Assembly: GCF_040712315.1 (NCBI RefSeq)
Contig: NC_134016.1
Span: 26,917,503 to 26,981,502, forward strand
Origin: Castanea sativa
Lineage: Eukaryota > Streptophyta > Magnoliopsida > Fagales > Fagaceae
Length of the DNA stretch: 64,000 bases
Reading direction: 5' to 3'
Shown one piece after another: positions 36,650-47,663 of the stretch. The stretch's first letter is position 1. Each line of letters begins with the position of its first letter. The notes under the pieces are model-generated. The model saw nothing but the letters and a program-made list of their open reading frames with translations, was not told where the DNA came from and did not search any database. Position numbers and translations under genes: made by a program.

Positions 36650-37110
36650 AAATTATCATTATGCAGATCGATTTACTTATTGCTAAATATCAAACAGAAA
36701 CTTGGTTATGCATGGTCCTCGGACCACATACCTTATGAAAATTGATATCTTATTGATTGTTAAACAGAACCTTAGTTGTGTCGGGTCCTCAGACCTTCTA
36801 TTTTGGGAAAATTAACATTTCAATTCGCTATTGCTAAATGTCAAACAGAAACTTGGTTATGCATGGTCCTCAGACCATAAATCTCGTAGAAATTGATATC
36901 TTATTAATTGTTAAACAGAACCTTAGTTGTGTCGGGTCCTCAGACCTTCTACTTTGGGGAAATTAACATTTCAATTTGCTATTGCTAAATGTCAAACAGA
37001 AACTTGGTCATGTATGGTCCTCGTACCACATACCTTGTGGAAATTGATATCCTATTGACTGTTAAACAGAACTTTAGTTATGCAGGGTCCTCGGACCCTC
37101 TACTTTGGAA
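36650..37110. repeat. 151-bp tandem repeat at the pol/antisense junction of e2
   Basis: Three units. TATTGCTAAAT occurs at 36678, 36829 and 36980, exactly 151 bp apart. Each unit is built from two diverged halves carrying AAACAGAA and GGTCCTCRGACC. The sequence is unrelated to the e1 and e3 repeats at the same site. Confidence 0.93.
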
Positions 37111-37592
37111 AAATTAGCAGAAACCATACCACATGAGTGTTGATGTGTTGATGAGCCACAGTAAGTTTGATGGATTGTTTTATGCCCCAAACTAAATGCT
37201 AAATTAAATTTTAGATTGTGTATTGTTGTATTACATATATTATGGTTTTGAGGCATAATTTACATATATATACTAAGTATATGTACTTTTATTTGAAGTT
37301 ACTGTTAATCGAAATATTGTGAAGACTTTACTATGTATTAAGGGGGGTGGAGTTAATTGTTCCACTCATGTAATTTGCGCTAAGGAGAAGCGAAGTAGTA
37401 ATGCTGTACTGAAGGTTGAAAGCCTGTTAAAGATCAAACCTTTCAAAATTTTCATTAATTTTTGTCAATGGATACATTGGAAATAAAATTTTGAAATAAA
37501 AGGTTAAAATGAAAGTCCTAAATACAAAAAACTTATCACGTAAGGAAAAGGGGTCCTAAGTGGCTTAAGTCTTAAGCCTTGGTAGGGGGGTC
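37111..37592. other. e2 non-coding stretch
   Basis: No coding potential. It lies between the tandem repeat and the 3' end of the antisense gene. Confidence 0.5.
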
Positions 37593-40168
37593 CTACTTGG
37601 ATGTGTTGGCAGCCCCTTTTACTTTGCTGTCCTCCTCTGTTTGTTTTAGCTCTGCTTTGAACGAGGCATGGACTTGTTTCCTTTTGTCTTCGGCCACAGG
37701 TGGAGGAACATTGGGCTCGGCATTCTTGCTCGGAGGCTTCTCGGCTTCATCACCTTTTTCCTTCTTTTTGTTAGAACCAGCAGGTTCTTTAGGAGTTGGA
37801 ATGGGCAATGGAATCATGGATGGATGCGTTGAAGGCGCTGTCTCGGGGGTAGGTGCAACAGGAGGAAGCTCTTCGAGCACTTGGATGTCCTGAGGAAGCC
37901 AAATATTCTCGGGCTTCCTTAACTCGGAAGTTGTGGGAATCCCTGCCACATTTAGAGCTTCCGCCCACACTTGTTGGCAGTACTCCCAGCACAGCTCAGC
38001 GAACTCCTCTATCAGTTGATTTTCTGTCGCCTCAACCCCTTCTTTGTAAGCAGCCTTCTTCGCAGCCTCCATGCTTTCCTTGAGGGTACGAGCCCCTTCC
38101 CTTATTCGAGCAAGCTCCTTCTTTAGGTCGGAGTTTTCTTGTTGGGCTTTGGACAAGTCCTCGTCCTTCTGACACAGAATTTTGCGTTGCCCCTCCACCT
38201 GAGTTCTCATCATTTTTAGGGTAGCCTCGACACCATCTCTCTCCCTTTTCTCCTTTGTCAGCTGCTTGGTTAGGTTCTCGTTTTCCGCAAGGGCTTGACC
38301 TAAGGACTTCTCGGTCTCCTATCTGACCTCAAGTTTAGCCACACTTTTCTTCTGGGAGTCTTCCACCCACTTTTCTGCAGCAAAGACTTCTTGAATAGCC
38401 TGCGTTAAAGTATTAAAATAGATGCATTATTGTTAAAGCAAAATTCAAAGTACATGTGAATTATTTTTCGTTAAAGTGTAGTGAAAGCAGTAAGGTGGGG
38501 GTAAACACGAGACACTCACCAAAGCTAAGTCCCTTTTGAGGGGGAGAAAAAGATGTGGTTGGGTCCTCTTATCTAGGGCATCTATGTCCTTTGGTAGGAG
38601 AAGTGGCCGTTCCAAAGCCTTAGCCAGGTGATGAGCGTGTCCTTGTTGGAACGCCCTGATGTTGGATTGGTTGGAGATGGGGGCCCCATCTAGCTTCAGT
38701 TCGGGAGTCTAGTTGGCCTATGTACGGCGTACCTCAGCCAAGTCACGGTTCTCCCCGCTCTCTACTGAAGAGGCACGTCCCTTACCTTTGCTTGCTTTCA
38801 GTTGTTGTTGTTGCTGCTGCTTTAATTTCTTCTGTCTTTCCATTTCTGCCTCATCGGCCTCGTTTTTCCTCTTCTTCTTAGGCTCCAGAATAGGAATCTT
38901 AGGATCGGAGGGAGGAGGGGGCGGTGGCAGAGGGGGAGGGATCTGTGACTCACCCGCATCCTTTTTAGAGGCTTTCGTGCCCCTCTTCGACATCAATTTC
39001 CTGAGAGTGGAGATGTTGTCTTCTTCAGAACTAGAGTCGGGTTGTGCTATTATTAAAATTTTTATGCTAGAAGTTTCAGCAGGCACGTGCTCTTCGTCTG
39101 AGAGGATGACGAGTTGATCCTCTCGAGGTCTCTCAGCTTTTTTAAGGCAAAACTGGTCAATCTCCTCGTCCAACGATTGTTGCGAGGACGCAGATTCTTC
39201 TCGGATGGTTGTTGTTTGGGAATGTGCTGAGAGAGGAATTGCTGCAATGGGACTAGAGTATAGGATGATGGAGGGGTCGTCTGGGAGGTCGTGGTTAGAA
39301 AGGAAGCCTCGTCGTGAAATATCTATCATTCTGCATCGTTTGTCTTCTACGGTGATCGCGCTGTCAATCTCTTGGAAGTAGTCTGATAAAGGATCGTATC
39401 CTAATATCAGGTGAGCTGCTCTCACTTGTAGGTCCTCGCTAACAAAGACTTCGGAGCGAAGAAAACGATTGAGGTCTGCGACGCTACAAAGACTTAGACG
39501 CGGCCGTACGTGTTGTTTATCTGTGGAAAACATCCAAGGAGATGAGCATGGTTAAATCAGCAATAAATATCAAAGAAAGGTATAGTAATATGCAATGTAA
39601 ACAAAAAAGGTAAAGTTAATGGGACTAAGTCACAGGTTAGGGAATCTAACTCCTATGGAGTCACACCTGGGTCTCCCCATTCGACTGGGCAGTGAGGACC
39701 GTCAGACCAGTTTCCCGAGGCGATAAGATAGTCGTCTTTCATGCCTTTGTTGGATTTGGGAAGACAGGATATAAGCCTAACAATGCTAGATCTGGATTTA
39801 AGTTAATATCCTACACCTTTAAGTTTATGGCACTCGTATATGTAAACGACGTCGTGCCATGTGAGGTTCAGACCCATTTGTTCATTTAAAGCGTCGACAC
39901 AACCTAAGACTCTAAATACATTTAGTGTGCACTGATTTGGGCATAACCTATGGTTATGTAGGTATTCGCTGGTTACGTTTCTCATGGGAAGGGTCATCCC
40001 ACCTTCTAGGAATGCAATGATGGGGATGATAACTTCTCCATCTCTTCTAGCGTTACCTATGGCTTCTACTGGGCAATATCTCAAGCCTACGTCTTGGGGA
40101 ATATGGTATTTGGCCCGAAAAACCTCCATATTGGCGTCGGTATCTACTAAACACTTAAATCTACCCAT
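37593..40168 (-). pseudogene. Tat antisense gene, e2 copy (three exons), best preserved
   Basis: Likely exons on the minus strand: 40168-39667 (ATG GGT AGG, MGRFKCLVDTDANMEVFRAK), 39520-38520 and 38399-37593, with donors GTGTGA and GTGAGT and acceptors CAG. Exon 1 has YHIPQDVGLRYCP, GEVIIPIIAFLEGGMTLPM, NQCTLNVFRVLGCVDALNEQ and DDYLIASGNW. Exon 2 has DLNRFLRSEVFV, AAHLILGYDP, a Ser/Asp/Glu-rich stretch, a KKKRK basic cluster, and LLLPKDIDALDK ... LPLKRDLAL. Exon 3 is a coiled coil, then CQQVWAEALNVAG and a Pro-rich tail to the stop at 37593. Stops: one in exon 1 (GY-stop-LK), one or two near 38715 and one early in exon 3. Function is unknown. Nuclear location is only a guess from the basic cluster. 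Confidence 0.8.
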
Positions 40169-40631
40169 TTGGTGGGAGTGAGAATGAAAGTTTAGAGAAG
40201 GGGAGGGGTCTAGTTGTTGGCCGAGGACAAAAACCGAGGAGAAATGAGTAAAGGAAGTTGAGAACTTACGAGAAATAGTTAGGCGATTCTTCACGAGCTT
40301 CTTGAGAGGAAGGAGAGTGAGTAACTCTTAGACTTGATTGATTTCTGAAAAGATGGATGGAGATACGGTTTCCTAGGCGTTTTGGCGTGTGGGAGGTGGC
40401 CTCGAATCATAATTATCCCGCCCAAATTTTTAGAGTGAACCCGAACCGTTGGATGTGGATCTCACCGTTGAACGTGGGGAACAAGACGTAACTTGCAGTT
40501 ATTAATGCGAGTGTTTCGGGTTTCGAAGCGTCAGGGACGGTTTTAAAGGAATGAAAGGACCCTTACACGTGTGGCGATTTGCAAAGTGTGTAGAGGGTAC
40601 GCTGTTGGTTCAAAACTCCATTTCTCTCCTC

Positions 40632-40666
40632 GGATGGGGGGAAAAAATGAAGTTTTGAGGGGCTAT
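40632..40666 (+). other. e2 polypurine tract
   Basis: A purine-rich stretch (GGATGGGGGGAAAAAATGAA, then GTTTTGAGGGG) directly before the 3' LTR, the expected primer site for plus-strand synthesis. Element e3 shows the complement at 51352-51384. Confidence 0.75.
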
Positions 40667-41431
40667 TGTGGGGGGTAAAAATACTTAAATGCACGTTTGG
40701 GTATTGGGCCTAGTTAGTTGGTATAAGTCTGTTCAATCAGAGTTTTTGAGGCCCACAGGCCAGTCCGCGCTACAAGGGGCAGAGGAGTTGTCCGAGGAGG
40801 AGTTTCTCCTCGGACAGGCCCAGTAAAGGCCATGGGACGTGCTAAAGGATTTGGAGACAGAATTCTAGAAGATCTGTTGGGTAAAGGCGTGTTTCAAGCA
40901 CTCGTTAGAAGGAGGAACGAATGAGAAATATCTGAGGAAAAAGATGCAATCACTGCATTAAAGGCCCTGCATCTACCTTCTTGGCCGCATTAATGGAGAA
41001 ATGACCTCTGAACAGTAATATTCAGCCTTCCAGCTATTATTTGAAGACTTTAAGAAGGTGGTGGATGGGACAAGTATCTATGAGGAAAATTTGTGTTACA
41101 CGTGGATGAAACAGGGAAGAAGAAGAAGAAGGTTATAAGAAGACGAGAGAGGAAAGAAGAGGGGGGGGGACCTCTTTTGGAAACTAAAAATTGTAATTTT
41201 TTTCTTAGAGAAAGAAAGTCTATACAGGTGGTACTCGGCTTACGTCCGAGGAGAGTTTTTTGTCATATTTATCTATTATTTGCGTAAATTACGGCCTTCT
41301 AACTTGTTTATCAATTCCCCAATATCCCTAACCTAGGTTTCAAACCCATTCTCTACAAATTTCATTGTATAACGCTCTTTAGGCCTGAGCCCATCACTCG
41401 TTTAGGTCCGGGTACAAATTGTGCACTTACA
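40667..41431 (+). repeat. e2 3' LTR
   Basis: 765 bp, TGTGGGGGG to GCACTTACA. It aligns end to end with 30513-31280. Confidence 0.95.
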
Positions 41432-41436
41432 GATGT

Positions 41437-41994
41437 GTGATGTACTACTAAAAAAAAAAAATTCAACATATATTTATTATGTCTTTAAAACCCACTATTG
41501 GGGGTCGTTTTTCCATTGCCTAGTCACGTGTTGTCTGCTGAAGATGTGACTTTGCTAGACCCGAAAATATTTGGAGAGTTGCGTCCGAAACTCAACATTG
41601 GGCCACGTAGTCCAATGGACTCTGGCGTATTTTTAGGCCTACAAAATGTGTGAAGCCCAAAGCATAAAAATCATGATAATGGTTAAATAAATAAATAATA
41701 TGTGTTTGATATAATTGCTTTGATTAATAGTTGTATTAATAGTTGAAATAAAGTAATATATATTTAAAGGTGAAGTAATCAGATATTCAACAATGTAAAT
41801 TTAGAGATATGGAAACTTGGTGACTTATCTTTGTATGGTTTGTAGCTTTAGCTGTATAGTATTAGTGAGTTGATAGCGTTCCAACAGAGTGACTCCAGTG
41901 TTGGAGAAGCAATATGCCATGATAACTATAAATAGTATTGCCTTGATAATGAATTTCGCCTTGATAATGCTCTTTTAGTTATTGTGAAGCTATA
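41437..41994. other. Short intergenic spacer
   Basis: No gene or clear repeat seen. Confidence 0.5.
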
Positions 41995-43421
41995 TGTTGG
42001 GATTAATGCCCTTAAATCTTATTGTATGATACTATGTATGATATTATGTATGATATTATGTATGACATGATGTATGACTTAATATTATGATTGATAAAGT
42101 TATTTTATTATTATCTAAAATAATGGTAGCATGAATATGAGACATTATCATATGGTCCATGAGATGCATTGTATGTGATTTATGTGAAAAGTCACAGAAG
42201 ATGTAAATCATAAGTTCTTTGTAAACTCAGAATTTATAGTTTGTAGTCGGTGATGAAATTGGGCATTTCATCTGTGAAGACTATAACGTATCAACTAAGA
42301 TGATTTGTCTTGATCATGGAAGTGGAGACTTCTAGTTGATATGTTGATATGTTTTAAGAGTTAAGACATATTGAACAGAACCACTGTGAGATTTATTATT
42401 CTCCTAACGACTGTCAAATGAATAATAAATCTCATGACTTCTATTTGCATGAACTCTTAATCCTGAGAGAATAATGGACCTGATCATGAGGTGTAGGTTG
42501 CTTTGATATATCAGGAGTGAAATCTAAAGTGATGGTCAAAACTTCAGTATGTTGGGCAGCCACATTTAGTGTTGATAGAACATATATTCTCAAGATGGAA
42601 TTCATAGTCTCTTGATGTAGATATAAAATATTCCCTTGAGATAAGTTTAATGGGTTCAGTTATTCAGAGAGTTAGGTCTAACCACTTTAGTAAGAAATTA
42701 CTAAAGTATATATTTATGAAATTGGATTTCATAAATATATAATGAATAACTTTAAAGAATTAAACCGGGTACTCAATGATAAGATGTAGTAATTTACAAA
42801 GTGACAATCTACATTTATGACTTTGTGTTACTACGAATATTTTATGAAGGGGTTGCATGTATAATAAAGTCTTGGGATATAATTTATTAATAAGGCCTAG
42901 AGTGCAATTATATTTATATAGTGGTATTAAATATAATTAATGGTAACTTTGGACTTGTCAAGAGTTGACGGAAAAGCCCAAGACTCATTGGAGCTAGTGT
43001 CTTATTGGTCCCTTTTGGTCCCACTCCAAGCCACACACTAAAGCCCAATTGGAAAGGCCCAATAGGCCAGCCCAATTAGATAATCAGTTAGTTATAAAGG
43101 GAGAAACATACAAAATTTTTAAAAGAAAGAAAAGAAATAAAAAAACGGTGTGTGAGTGAGTGTGAGACACACTTTCATTCTCCATTTGAAAACTGATTGA
43201 GAGACCACACATCTTGAGTGTAAAGTGGAATTGGAGTGAAGATTAAAAGTGTTCCCAAGTGCTTCTAATCTTTGTTTTGAATTTTCCTACACCAAGGTAC
43301 GCCATCTTGTTCTTACTTTCTGAAATTTACATAGTGCACGTTATCAATCATGAATGAAATAGATCCTTGTTTGCTGCTTCCGCTATGTGTTTTGTATGAG
43401 ATACAAAACCAGAATTTTTCA
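41995..43421 (+). repeat. Unpaired long LTR with Copia-type primer site
   Basis: A 1427-bp block from TGTTGGGATTAATGCCC to AATTTTTCA, with a TATA-like TATAAAG at 43093-43099. It is followed after 6 bp by TGGTATCAGAGC, the site matching initiator tRNA-Met that Copia elements use. Near its start, ATGATATTATGT-type words repeat. No second LTR and no gag or pol were found downstream, so this is the 5' end of a non-autonomous or truncated element. Confidence 0.7.
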
Positions 43422-43427
43422 TTCAAT

Positions 43428-43439
43428 TGGTATCAGAGC
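43428..43439 (+). other. Copia-type primer-binding site
   Basis: TGGTATCAGAGC, complementary to the 3' end of initiator tRNA-Met, 6 bp after the LTR end. Confidence 0.8.
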
Positions 43440-44080
43440 CAGGTTTTCATATCATGATTGTATAGCGTGTGATTGAATTTTAGAATTTTAGAAAACCGTT
43501 ATCTTTGTGCCTTCCATGAGAATGGCTTTTGTAAGAAGTATTTGTACCTTCTAAGAGAAGAACTTTAGTATTAGATGTTTATGCCTTCTGTGAGAAGGGT
43601 TTTTAGTATGAGTGTTTGATATCTCTTGAGAAGTATGGAGATAGTAAAAGATATAGATGTTTTGTGGGATGTAGCATTTATAATTTGTATGATTAATAAG
43701 TATGGGTATTTGGTGAGAGATGAGTTTGTAATATATATGAGAAATATGTATGGATAAGTTGTGAGAGATATAATTTGGAAGATGTATGAGAGATATATAA
43801 AATGGTAAATGAATGATATTAGAGCTGTTGGAGAGATTATAGTGATAGCTTGTGTTGCTTTCCAAGATGTGAAATTTTATAAGAGAAGTAAAGAAAGAGA
43901 TGTTTAGAGATATGGGCAGCAAGATAGATGTATTTTCTGAATATGGAGAGTGAGATAATGAGCATAAGAAGAGTAATAGTGTTGTTGTCTGTTTAGCAAT
44001 GTTGCTGAGATTTTCTACTGGAGGATGGATAAAGGCTTATGAGTAGTGATATAAGGGGCATTTGTAAGTTAAGGGTTGAA
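43440..44080. other. Internal non-coding part of the Copia-type element
   Basis: No gag or pol. Imperfect short repeats of a CCTTCTRTGAGAAG-type word at about 43510-43625, then purine-rich sequence leading into the 626-bp array. The long open frame on the minus strand at 43551-43922 is of skewed, low-complexity composition. Confidence 0.5.
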
Positions 44081-45957
44081 GAGCTTAGTTTCTAATTTGA
44101 AAACTAAGAACTCTGAAGTTCAGAACCTCATTAAGAGCTTAAGAAGATAATTGGAGGGAGAGGAAAAATAGAGAAGTTTATGAGAGAGTTGTTCTTCTCT
44201 ATTGATGTGTCATGGTGTGTTGATGAGGGGTTTTATTTATAACTAAGTTTAAGGGGGGTATTTAGCATAGAATCTCAGCCAAAAATTTGTCCCAATCCGT
44301 AACAAATCTTCAGAAAATCCATCCTAAGATTTGGCTGAAAATGGTATGTTTAGCTTTAAGGTATCCTTGCTGTTTTGGGTAATATCAGATGGAAGAAAGA
44401 CCGGCAAAAAGGAAAATATTTTAGCAAGAAAAAGATAGTTTATTCGGTTGTTTTTCATTTTTAGACAAACAAGGAAAATATGTAATTTCAAGGCTGCTGG
44501 GTTAGCTATCACAATTGTTCTGAAAAAGCTGTCACAATTATCAAAAAAAGCTATCACAGCTGTCATAAGACAGCTGTTGCTTGGGGCTGAAGTAGATGTG
44601 GTTAGCTGGATGATGTTAGGTTGCTGGAGAGAATCTTAAGCATTTATTTCATGAATTGGCCGAAAATGGTACGACCTCTTTTAAGGATATCTTGCTATTT
44701 TGGTAAGAGCTTAGTTTCTAATTTGGAAATTAAGAACTTTGAAGTTCAGAACCTCATTAAGAGCTTAAGAAGATAATTGGAGGGAGAGGGAAAATAAAGA
44801 TGTTTATGAGAGAGTTGTTCTTCTCTATTGGTGTGCCTTGGTGTGTTGGTGATGGGTTCTATTTATAGCTTAGTTTAAAGGGGTATTTAGTAAAGAATAT
44901 CAGCCAAAAATTTGTCCCAATCAGTATCAAATCTTCAGAAAATCGATCATAGGATTTGGCCGAAAATGGTATGTTCAGCTTTAAGGTGTTCTTGCTGTTT
45001 TGGGTAATATCAGATGGAAGAAATACCAGGAAAAAGGAAAGGATTTTAGCAAGAAAAAGATAGTTTCTTTGGTTGGTTTTGGTTTTTAGCTAAATATGGA
45101 AAATGTGTAATTTTAAGGCTGTTGGGTTAGCTATTACAGCTGTTTTGAAAAAGCTGTCCCAGCTATTAGAAAAAACTGTCACAGCTGTCATAAGACAGCT
45201 GTTGCTTGGGGCTGAAGTAGTTGAGGTCAGCTGGATGATGTCAGGTTGCTAGAGAGAATATTAAGCATTTATTTCATGGATTTGAACGAAAATGGTAAGA
45301 TCTCCATTAAGGATATCTTGCTATTTTGGTAAGAGCTTAGTTTCTAATTTAGAAACTAAGAACTCTGAAGTTCCAAACCTCATTGAGAGCTTAAGAAGAT
45401 AATTGGAGAGAGAGGAAAAATAGAGAAATTTATGAGAGAGTTGTTCTACTCTATTGGTGTGCTTTGGTGTGTTGATGAGGGGTTTTATTTATAACTGAGT
45501 TTAAGGAGGTATTTAGCAAAGAATCTTAGCAAAAAATCTGTCCCAATCAATAAAAAATATTAAAAAAATCCATCCTAGGATTTGGTTGAAAATGGTATGT
45601 TCAGCTTTAAGGTGTTCTTCTTGTTTTGGGTAATATTAGATGGAAGAAATACCATAAAAAAGGAACGGATTTTAGCAAGAAAAAGATAATTTCTTTAGTT
45701 GGTTTTGGTTTTGAGCTAAATAAGGAAAAAATGTAATTTCAAGGGTTCTGGGTTAGTTATCATAGCTGTTCTGAAAAAGCTGTCCCAGTTGTCAGAAAAA
45801 GCTGTCACAGCTATCATAAGACTGTTGTTGCTTGGGGATGAAGTAGATGAGGTCAGCTGGATGATGTTAGGTTGTTGGAGAGAATATTAAACATTTATTT
45901 CATGGATTTGGCCGAAAATGATAAGATCTCTTTTAAGGATATTTTGCTATTTTGGGT
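44081..45957. repeat. 626-bp tandem repeat, three copies
   Basis: GAGCTTAGTTTCTAATTT starts units at 44081, 44707 and 45333, both spacings exactly 626 bp. The third unit ends near 45957. Units differ by scattered substitutions, roughly 10%. Each contains a run of CAGCTGT words with the hairpin ACAGCTGTCATAAGACAGCTGT-type near its middle (perfect 9-bp arms in units 1 and 2, decayed in unit 3). No coding frame is conserved between units. Confidence 0.93.
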
Positions 45958-47465
45958 ATAGCAGCTAACTGCTGGGATTTAAGCATTAAATGACTAGTGA
46001 TGTCACTTTCAACTATGTGCCAAGTGCTGAACACACTGTTGGTGTTCTACTGGAAGCCTGGAAAGATTTTCTCTTTTGGGTATTTATATTTTTGGTCAAA
46101 GATTCTATTACATTTTTAGTAAGTAATAGAAAGATAGTTAATGAAACTTTAGGGATCTAGTCAATGTCTCATTGTATTCTGACTTAATCCTGGTGAGTAA
46201 GAGAGCATTTAATGTTTTTCTGTGGCAGCGGAATATTTGGTCTGATAATGATAGATGGCAGTTGGGTATTAAAGATATCATGAGTATTTTATATATTTGG
46301 AGATTAAAGATAGCCAATCAAATTTAGCCGTGTTTGAGTTGAATTTTAGCTAAAAATAGTAATGTAGTTTATGTGAAATAATATGACTGGGTTTCTAAAT
46401 TTGTATAGGAACAGTTGAAGGTTGAACAAATAGTTATTTTCTTAGCATTTAGATGGATGGAGATATTGAGTATTTGTCATATGATGAATATTAAGTTTTA
46501 ACAAAACAACAATGAAGAGTTTATTATTTTAAATGTTATGTGACAAGAGAGGCTTACCATATGTTACTCGCTACACATTGACTTATCAGAGTTCAAGGAG
46601 TTGGAGAAGACACGCCAAGTAACATATTTCTTTCATCAACTTTAAACCATTGGAACTTTACTGAACATACTTCTTGACTCTTCAAACCATGACTTCCAAA
46701 GCTTTCTCAAAGAGATTTATGAGCTTGGATCATAAGTCTAAGATGGGATAACGTACCTTGGGTTTTGTTGTCATTTTATGTAAATATGAGCTTTTGTTGG
46801 AGAAGTTGTTTTCCATGAATATAAGAGAGGTAATATGGGCCTTAAGTTTTGATTCATTGTTTAAGCCCGATCAATATGTTAATGTTGATGTTGTTGTGAG
46901 TTATGATTCCAATTGATGAAGAGGAATTGTAGATCATTAATCTGCCTTTCGAAGTAAGGATCTTGTGGGGCATATGAATCAAATCCATGTAGTTAGATAA
47001 GATATAAGCTTATTTTAAGTTTCAAAGGAGATTTACTCAAAATTTAATAATATATTGATGTGGCATAGATTGTCACTAAAATAATGCCACGTGGGACCAA
47101 AAAAAAAAGTCCTAAACATTCACGAATTACATTTGTTGGCACATAGTTTCGTAAATAAATTTTGCACATATTTCGAAAACCAAAACACACTGAAATGCAA
47201 GTTACAGAGAGAGCTTCACTTCAGTGCTTCAAGGTCCACCTTAACATTCTATACCTTCTTGAAAAGGCAATGATTTTCCTGTGGGCTCCTCAAATCCTGT
47301 TTTGCATGATGTTAACTCATGTTTATCTTGAGGTGCAAGTGGCCCATAAAACTTTCTATTGTTGGCTGATACATTTGTATGGTGGTGTTCATAAACGACG
47401 GCTATGATGCAGCCATTTGTATTAAAGAAAGGTAAGGATGGTGGTTTTTCATCTTGGGTGTCCTC
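45958..47465. other. Spacer upstream of MFT
   Basis: No gene seen. This is the distal upstream region of MFT; the last ~200 bp before the gene hold the sites listed next. Confidence 0.5.
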
Positions 47466-47473
47466 ACACGTGT
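47466..47473. promoter_or_regulatory. G-box / ABRE upstream of MFT
   Basis: The palindrome ACACGTGT, about 190 bp before the MFT start codon and 90 bp before the TATA box. This is the core bound by bZIP factors such as ABI5, which controls MFT in Arabidopsis seeds through a G-box. Confidence 0.65.
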
Positions 47474-47507
47474 TAGACGTTGCTCTTCTATACTTTATGA
47501 TGGCCTA

Positions 47508-47513
47508 TGCATG
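47508..47513. promoter_or_regulatory. RY motif upstream of MFT
   Basis: TGCATG, the complement of CATGCA, the core bound by B3 seed regulators (ABI3, FUS3, LEC2), 53 bp before the TATA box. Confidence 0.5.
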
Positions 47514-47560
47514 TACCATAGATTACACAAATCCAAGAGGTCCATTTCCCTTTGCAGCAC

Positions 47561-47567
47561 TATAAAA
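47561..47567 (+). promoter_or_regulatory. MFT TATA box
   Basis: TATAAAA in the context CACTATAAAATCC, 103 bp before the ATG. This leaves room for a 5' leader of about 70 bases. Confidence 0.75.
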
Positions 47568-47663
47568 TCCCTGCCCAAGAGTCCCATCTCAGTATCCCAG
47601 CGACTCTCAATTAACATTTTTCTTTGTTTTTCCTCTTTGTCTCTAAGCTTTTTTGCTTTTCTC

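Larger units (their letters stand above)
30513..41431 (+). mobile_element. Tat-lineage Ty3/Gypsy retrotransposon e2, both ends present
   Basis: A 10,919-bp element with both LTRs (TGTGG...CTTACA), flanked by an exact 5-bp TSD, GATGT, at 30508-30512 and 41432-41436. Order: LTR, primer site, gag-pol in one original frame (31328-36621), 151-bp tandem repeat, antisense gene on the minus strand (40168-37593), polypurine tract, LTR. The two LTRs differ at roughly 50 sites (6-7%, by eye), so it is not recent. Stops and a deletion in RT make it inactive. Confidence 0.95.

Noticed and set aside
38713..39117. 134-codon plus-strand frame with CCCCC and GGGGG runs
   Set aside because: It is the complement of Gln- and Pro-rich coding in exon 2 of the e2 antisense gene, which is supported by e1 and e3.
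43551..43922. 123-codon minus-strand frame rich in His, Ile and Ser
   Set aside because: Low-complexity translation of purine-rich repeats. No family resemblance and no splice context.
44081..45957. 626-bp repeat as rDNA spacer or centromere satellite
   Set aside because: Only three copies, no rRNA sequence nearby, and beside an LTR. No evidence for either role.
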